From: Variovorax sp. PCZ-1
Lineage (GTDB): Bacteria; Pseudomonadota; Gammaproteobacteria; Burkholderiales; Burkholderiaceae_C
Length of the DNA stretch: 64,000 bases
Assembly (NCBI RefSeq): GCF_018413605.1
Contig: NZ_JAHCDN010000001.1
Span: forward strand, 186,001-250,000
Direction of reading: 5' to 3'
Both the position numbers and the translations under genes were made by a program. Below, piece after piece: positions 62,239 to 64,000 of this stretch. Under the pieces are notes generated by a model. It was not told where the DNA came from, did no database searches, and was given only the letters and a program-made list of their open reading frames with translations. Position 1 is the first letter of the stretch; the number at the start of each line of letters is the position of its first letter.

Positions 62239-63317
62239 TTTCCCCTCTAAAATTTATTCGCCAAGATGTGCAATCCATGCACGCTTATGCCGTGCAAGAC
62301 AGCAAGGGCTTCATCAAGCTGGATGCGATGGAGAATCCGTTTACTTTGCCTGCTGCGCTGCAAGGTCAGTTGGGCGAGCGGCTGGGCAAGGTGGCAATCA
62401 ATCGCTATCCCGGCACGCGGATTGATGATCTGAAAACTGCTTTGCGTGCGTATGCGCAGGTGCCTGCTGACTATGGCCTCATGCTGGGCAATGGCTCGGA
62501 TGAATTGATTTCTTTGTTGGCGATGGCTTGCGATATTCCAAACGCCAAAATCCTCGCCCCGCTGCCCGGCTTCGTGATGTATGCCATGAGCGCGCAGCTG
62601 CAAGGCTTACAGTTCATTGGCGTGGATTTGACAGCGGATTTTGAGCTGGATGGGGCTGCGATGCTAGCTGCAATTGCCAAAGAAAAGCCAGTGATCACTT
62701 ACTTGGCATACCCGAATAATCCTACAGCCAACTTGTGGGATGCTGGCGTGATCAAGCAAATCATTGCCGCCTGCGCCGCGTATGGCGGCATGGTCGTGAT
62801 GGATGAGGCGTATCAGCCTTTCAGCAGTAAAAGCTGGATGGATGAGATCAAAGCCGCGCCTGCTGCAAATGCCAATGTGCTCCTCATGCGAACACTGAGC
62901 AAATTCGGCCTCGCAGGCGTGCGCCTGGGCTACATGACGGGGCCGCAAGCGCTGATCCATGAAATCGACAAACTCCGCCCGCCCTACAACATCAGCGTGT
63001 TGAACGCTGAATGTGCCCTTTTTGCACTCGAAAATTCAGATGCTTTTAGCCTCCAAGCCCAGCAAATATGTGCGCAACGTGCTCATCTTTTAGGAGCGAT
63101 TGGGCAAATGCCTAAGCTCAAGGCTTACCCATCAGATGCCAACATGATCACGGTGCGCACACCAGACGCCGATGCGGCCTTCGCACATCTCAAAAGCCAA
63201 GACATCTTGGTCAAAAACATCTCCAAAATGCACCCGCTGCTCAAGAACTGTATCCGTCTCACCGTCGGCACACCCGATGAGAACACCCAAATGCTCTCTG
63301 CCCTGCGCGGAATCTAA
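62235..63317 (+). CDS. hisC: Histidinol-phosphate aminotransferase
   Basis: A 360-residue PLP aminotransferase of histidine synthesis. Motifs are [52 protein letters not shown] and the PLP Lys in [15 protein letters not shown]. It starts inside the vapC stop and hisB follows 26 bp later. Confidence 0.96.
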   Translation: MISPLKFIRQDVQSMHAYAVQDSKGFIKLDAMENPFTLPAALQGQLGERLGKVAINRYPGTRIDDLKTALRAYAQVPADYGLMLGNGSDELISLLAMACDIPNAKILAPLPGFVMYAMSAQLQGLQFIGVDLTADFELDGAAMLAAIAKEKPVITYLAYPNNPTANLWDAGVIKQIIAACAAYGGMVVMDEAYQPFSSKSWMDEIKAAPAANANVLLMRTLSKFGLAGVRLGYMTGPQALIHEIDKLRPPYNISVLNAECALFALENSDAFSLQAQQICAQRAHLLGAIGQMPKLKAYPSDANMITVRTPDADAAFAHLKSQDILVKNISKMHPLLKNCIRLTVGTPDENTQMLSALRGI

Positions 63318-63343
63318 GCCGCAGCCTCTGCGACAATACACCC

Positions 63344-63934
63344 ATGCAACGCAAATCCGAAGTCACCCGCAACACCAAAGAAACCCAGATCACCGTCGCT
63401 TTGAATCTGGATGGCACAGGCAAGGCCGATCTGCACACTGGCATTGGTTTTTTTGACCACATGCTCGATCAGATCGCGCGTCACGGTTTGATTGATCTGT
63501 CGATCAAAGCAAATGGTGATCTGCATATTGATGGCCATCACACGGTGGAAGACGTGGGTATCACGCTCGGTCAAGCGGTGGCGCAGGCTGTGGGCGATAA
63601 GGCGGGCATTTGGCGCTATGGGCATGCTTATGTGCCTTTAGACGAAGCCCTGAGTCGTGTCGTGGTGGATTTCTCTGGCCGCCCCGGTTTGCATATGCAT
63701 GTGGATTTCAAGAGCGGCATGGTCGGCGGGTTTGACACGCAGCTCATGTATGAATTCTTCCAAGGCTTTGTGAACCATGCGCAATGCACGCTGCACATCG
63801 ACAACCTCAAGGGCGACAACGCGCATCACCAGTGCGAGACGATCTTCAAAGCCTTCGCACGCGCCGTGCGCGCCGCACTCACGCTCGATCCGCGCAGCGC
63901 GGGGGTGATCCCTTCGACCAAGGGCAGTTTGTAA
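63344..63934 (+). CDS. hisB: Imidazoleglycerol-phosphate dehydratase
   Basis: A 196-residue monofunctional dehydratase of histidine synthesis. The two His-rich manganese motifs are [16 protein letters not shown] with [11 protein letters not shown], and [11 protein letters not shown] with [19 protein letters not shown]. Confidence 0.97.
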   Translation: MQRKSEVTRNTKETQITVALNLDGTGKADLHTGIGFFDHMLDQIARHGLIDLSIKANGDLHIDGHHTVEDVGITLGQAVAQAVGDKAGIWRYGHAYVPLDEALSRVVVDFSGRPGLHMHVDFKSGMVGGFDTQLMYEFFQGFVNHAQCTLHIDNLKGDNAHHQCETIFKAFARAVRAALTLDPRSAGVIPSTKGSL

Positions 63935-63962
63935 GCTATTTTTAAAGCCTTTTAGGCAGTTC

Positions 63963-64000
63963 GCCGGCATAGAATCTGCGCGGAGTGCTATTAAATCAAT
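63963..64000 (+). repeat. Intergenic copy of the 41-bp repeat at the window end
   Basis: GCCGGCATAGAATCTGCGCG, then GCTATTAAATCAAT, running into the window edge 28 bp after hisB. Confidence 0.85.

Noticed and set aside
1-64000. CRISPR arrays, tRNA or rRNA genes, prophage
   Set aside because: No regularly spaced direct repeats, no cloverleaf or rRNA-like sequence and no phage structural genes were seen.

Overview
The window reads as a contiguous chromosomal segment of a betaproteobacterium, most likely Burkholderiales close to Comamonadaceae. This is an inference from gene content: a GspC-N type II secretion cluster, a HexR/zwf module, a DUF6279-type lipoprotein, a trpE leader peptide, and a dense family of short palindromic repeats of the kind seen throughout Comamonadaceae. 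Coding density is high. I see no tRNA, rRNA, CRISPR array or full-length insertion sequence.

Layout. (1) 1-7407: a sugar-acid locus, with a TRAP receptor, KDG kinase and IlvD/Edd-type dehydratase on the minus strand, divergent from a GntR/FadR regulator, TRAP small and large permease subunits and a second TRAP receptor. (2) 7504-10897: cupin, a small MITE-like element, glmU, a lipoprotein and an OsmC protein. (3) 11094-15380: ilvA, then cobT-cobS-cobC for the lower ligand of cobalamin. (4) 15241-26380: type II secretion, gspC (minus) divergent from gspGHIJKLMNDEF, followed by a cytosolic 5'-nucleotidase. (5) 27395-34715: an oligopeptide ABC importer carrying an M20 amidohydrolase and a DUF2059 protein. 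(6) 34825-38788: acyl-CoA dehydrogenase, an Lrp-type regulator and glmS. (7) 38793-44245 (minus): a small membrane protein, then trpD-ltaE-trpG-GxxExxY-trpE preceded by a Trp-rich leader peptide. (8) 44421-47544: a chalcone-isomerase-like protein, gph, rpe and a cysteine-synthase-like enzyme. (9) 47646-57786: hexR-zwf divergent from an AfuABC/FbpABC-type ABC importer, then tal, pgi and a HAD phosphatase, which together look like a hexose-phosphate module. (10) 58032-63934: a DEAD-box helicase with a glycine-rich tail, a hypothetical protein, a DinB protein, a vapBC pair running into hisC, and hisB.

The most unusual signal is a 41-bp repeat, GCCGGC-N9-GCGCA-N4-GCTATT-N5-AATAGC, in about 21 copies. 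About 14 copies lie inside protein-coding sequence, always in the single open frame of each orientation. The coding copies give two recurrent peptides, AGIESAQSAIKLIA-like in one orientation and IAFCAVSMPAIS-like in the other. In at least two proteins the repeat forms the signal peptide. A second notable system is a GxxExxY gene bounded by inverted GCAAAAG-rich arrays inside the trp operon, with an apparent gene-less copy of the same arrays upstream of cobS.
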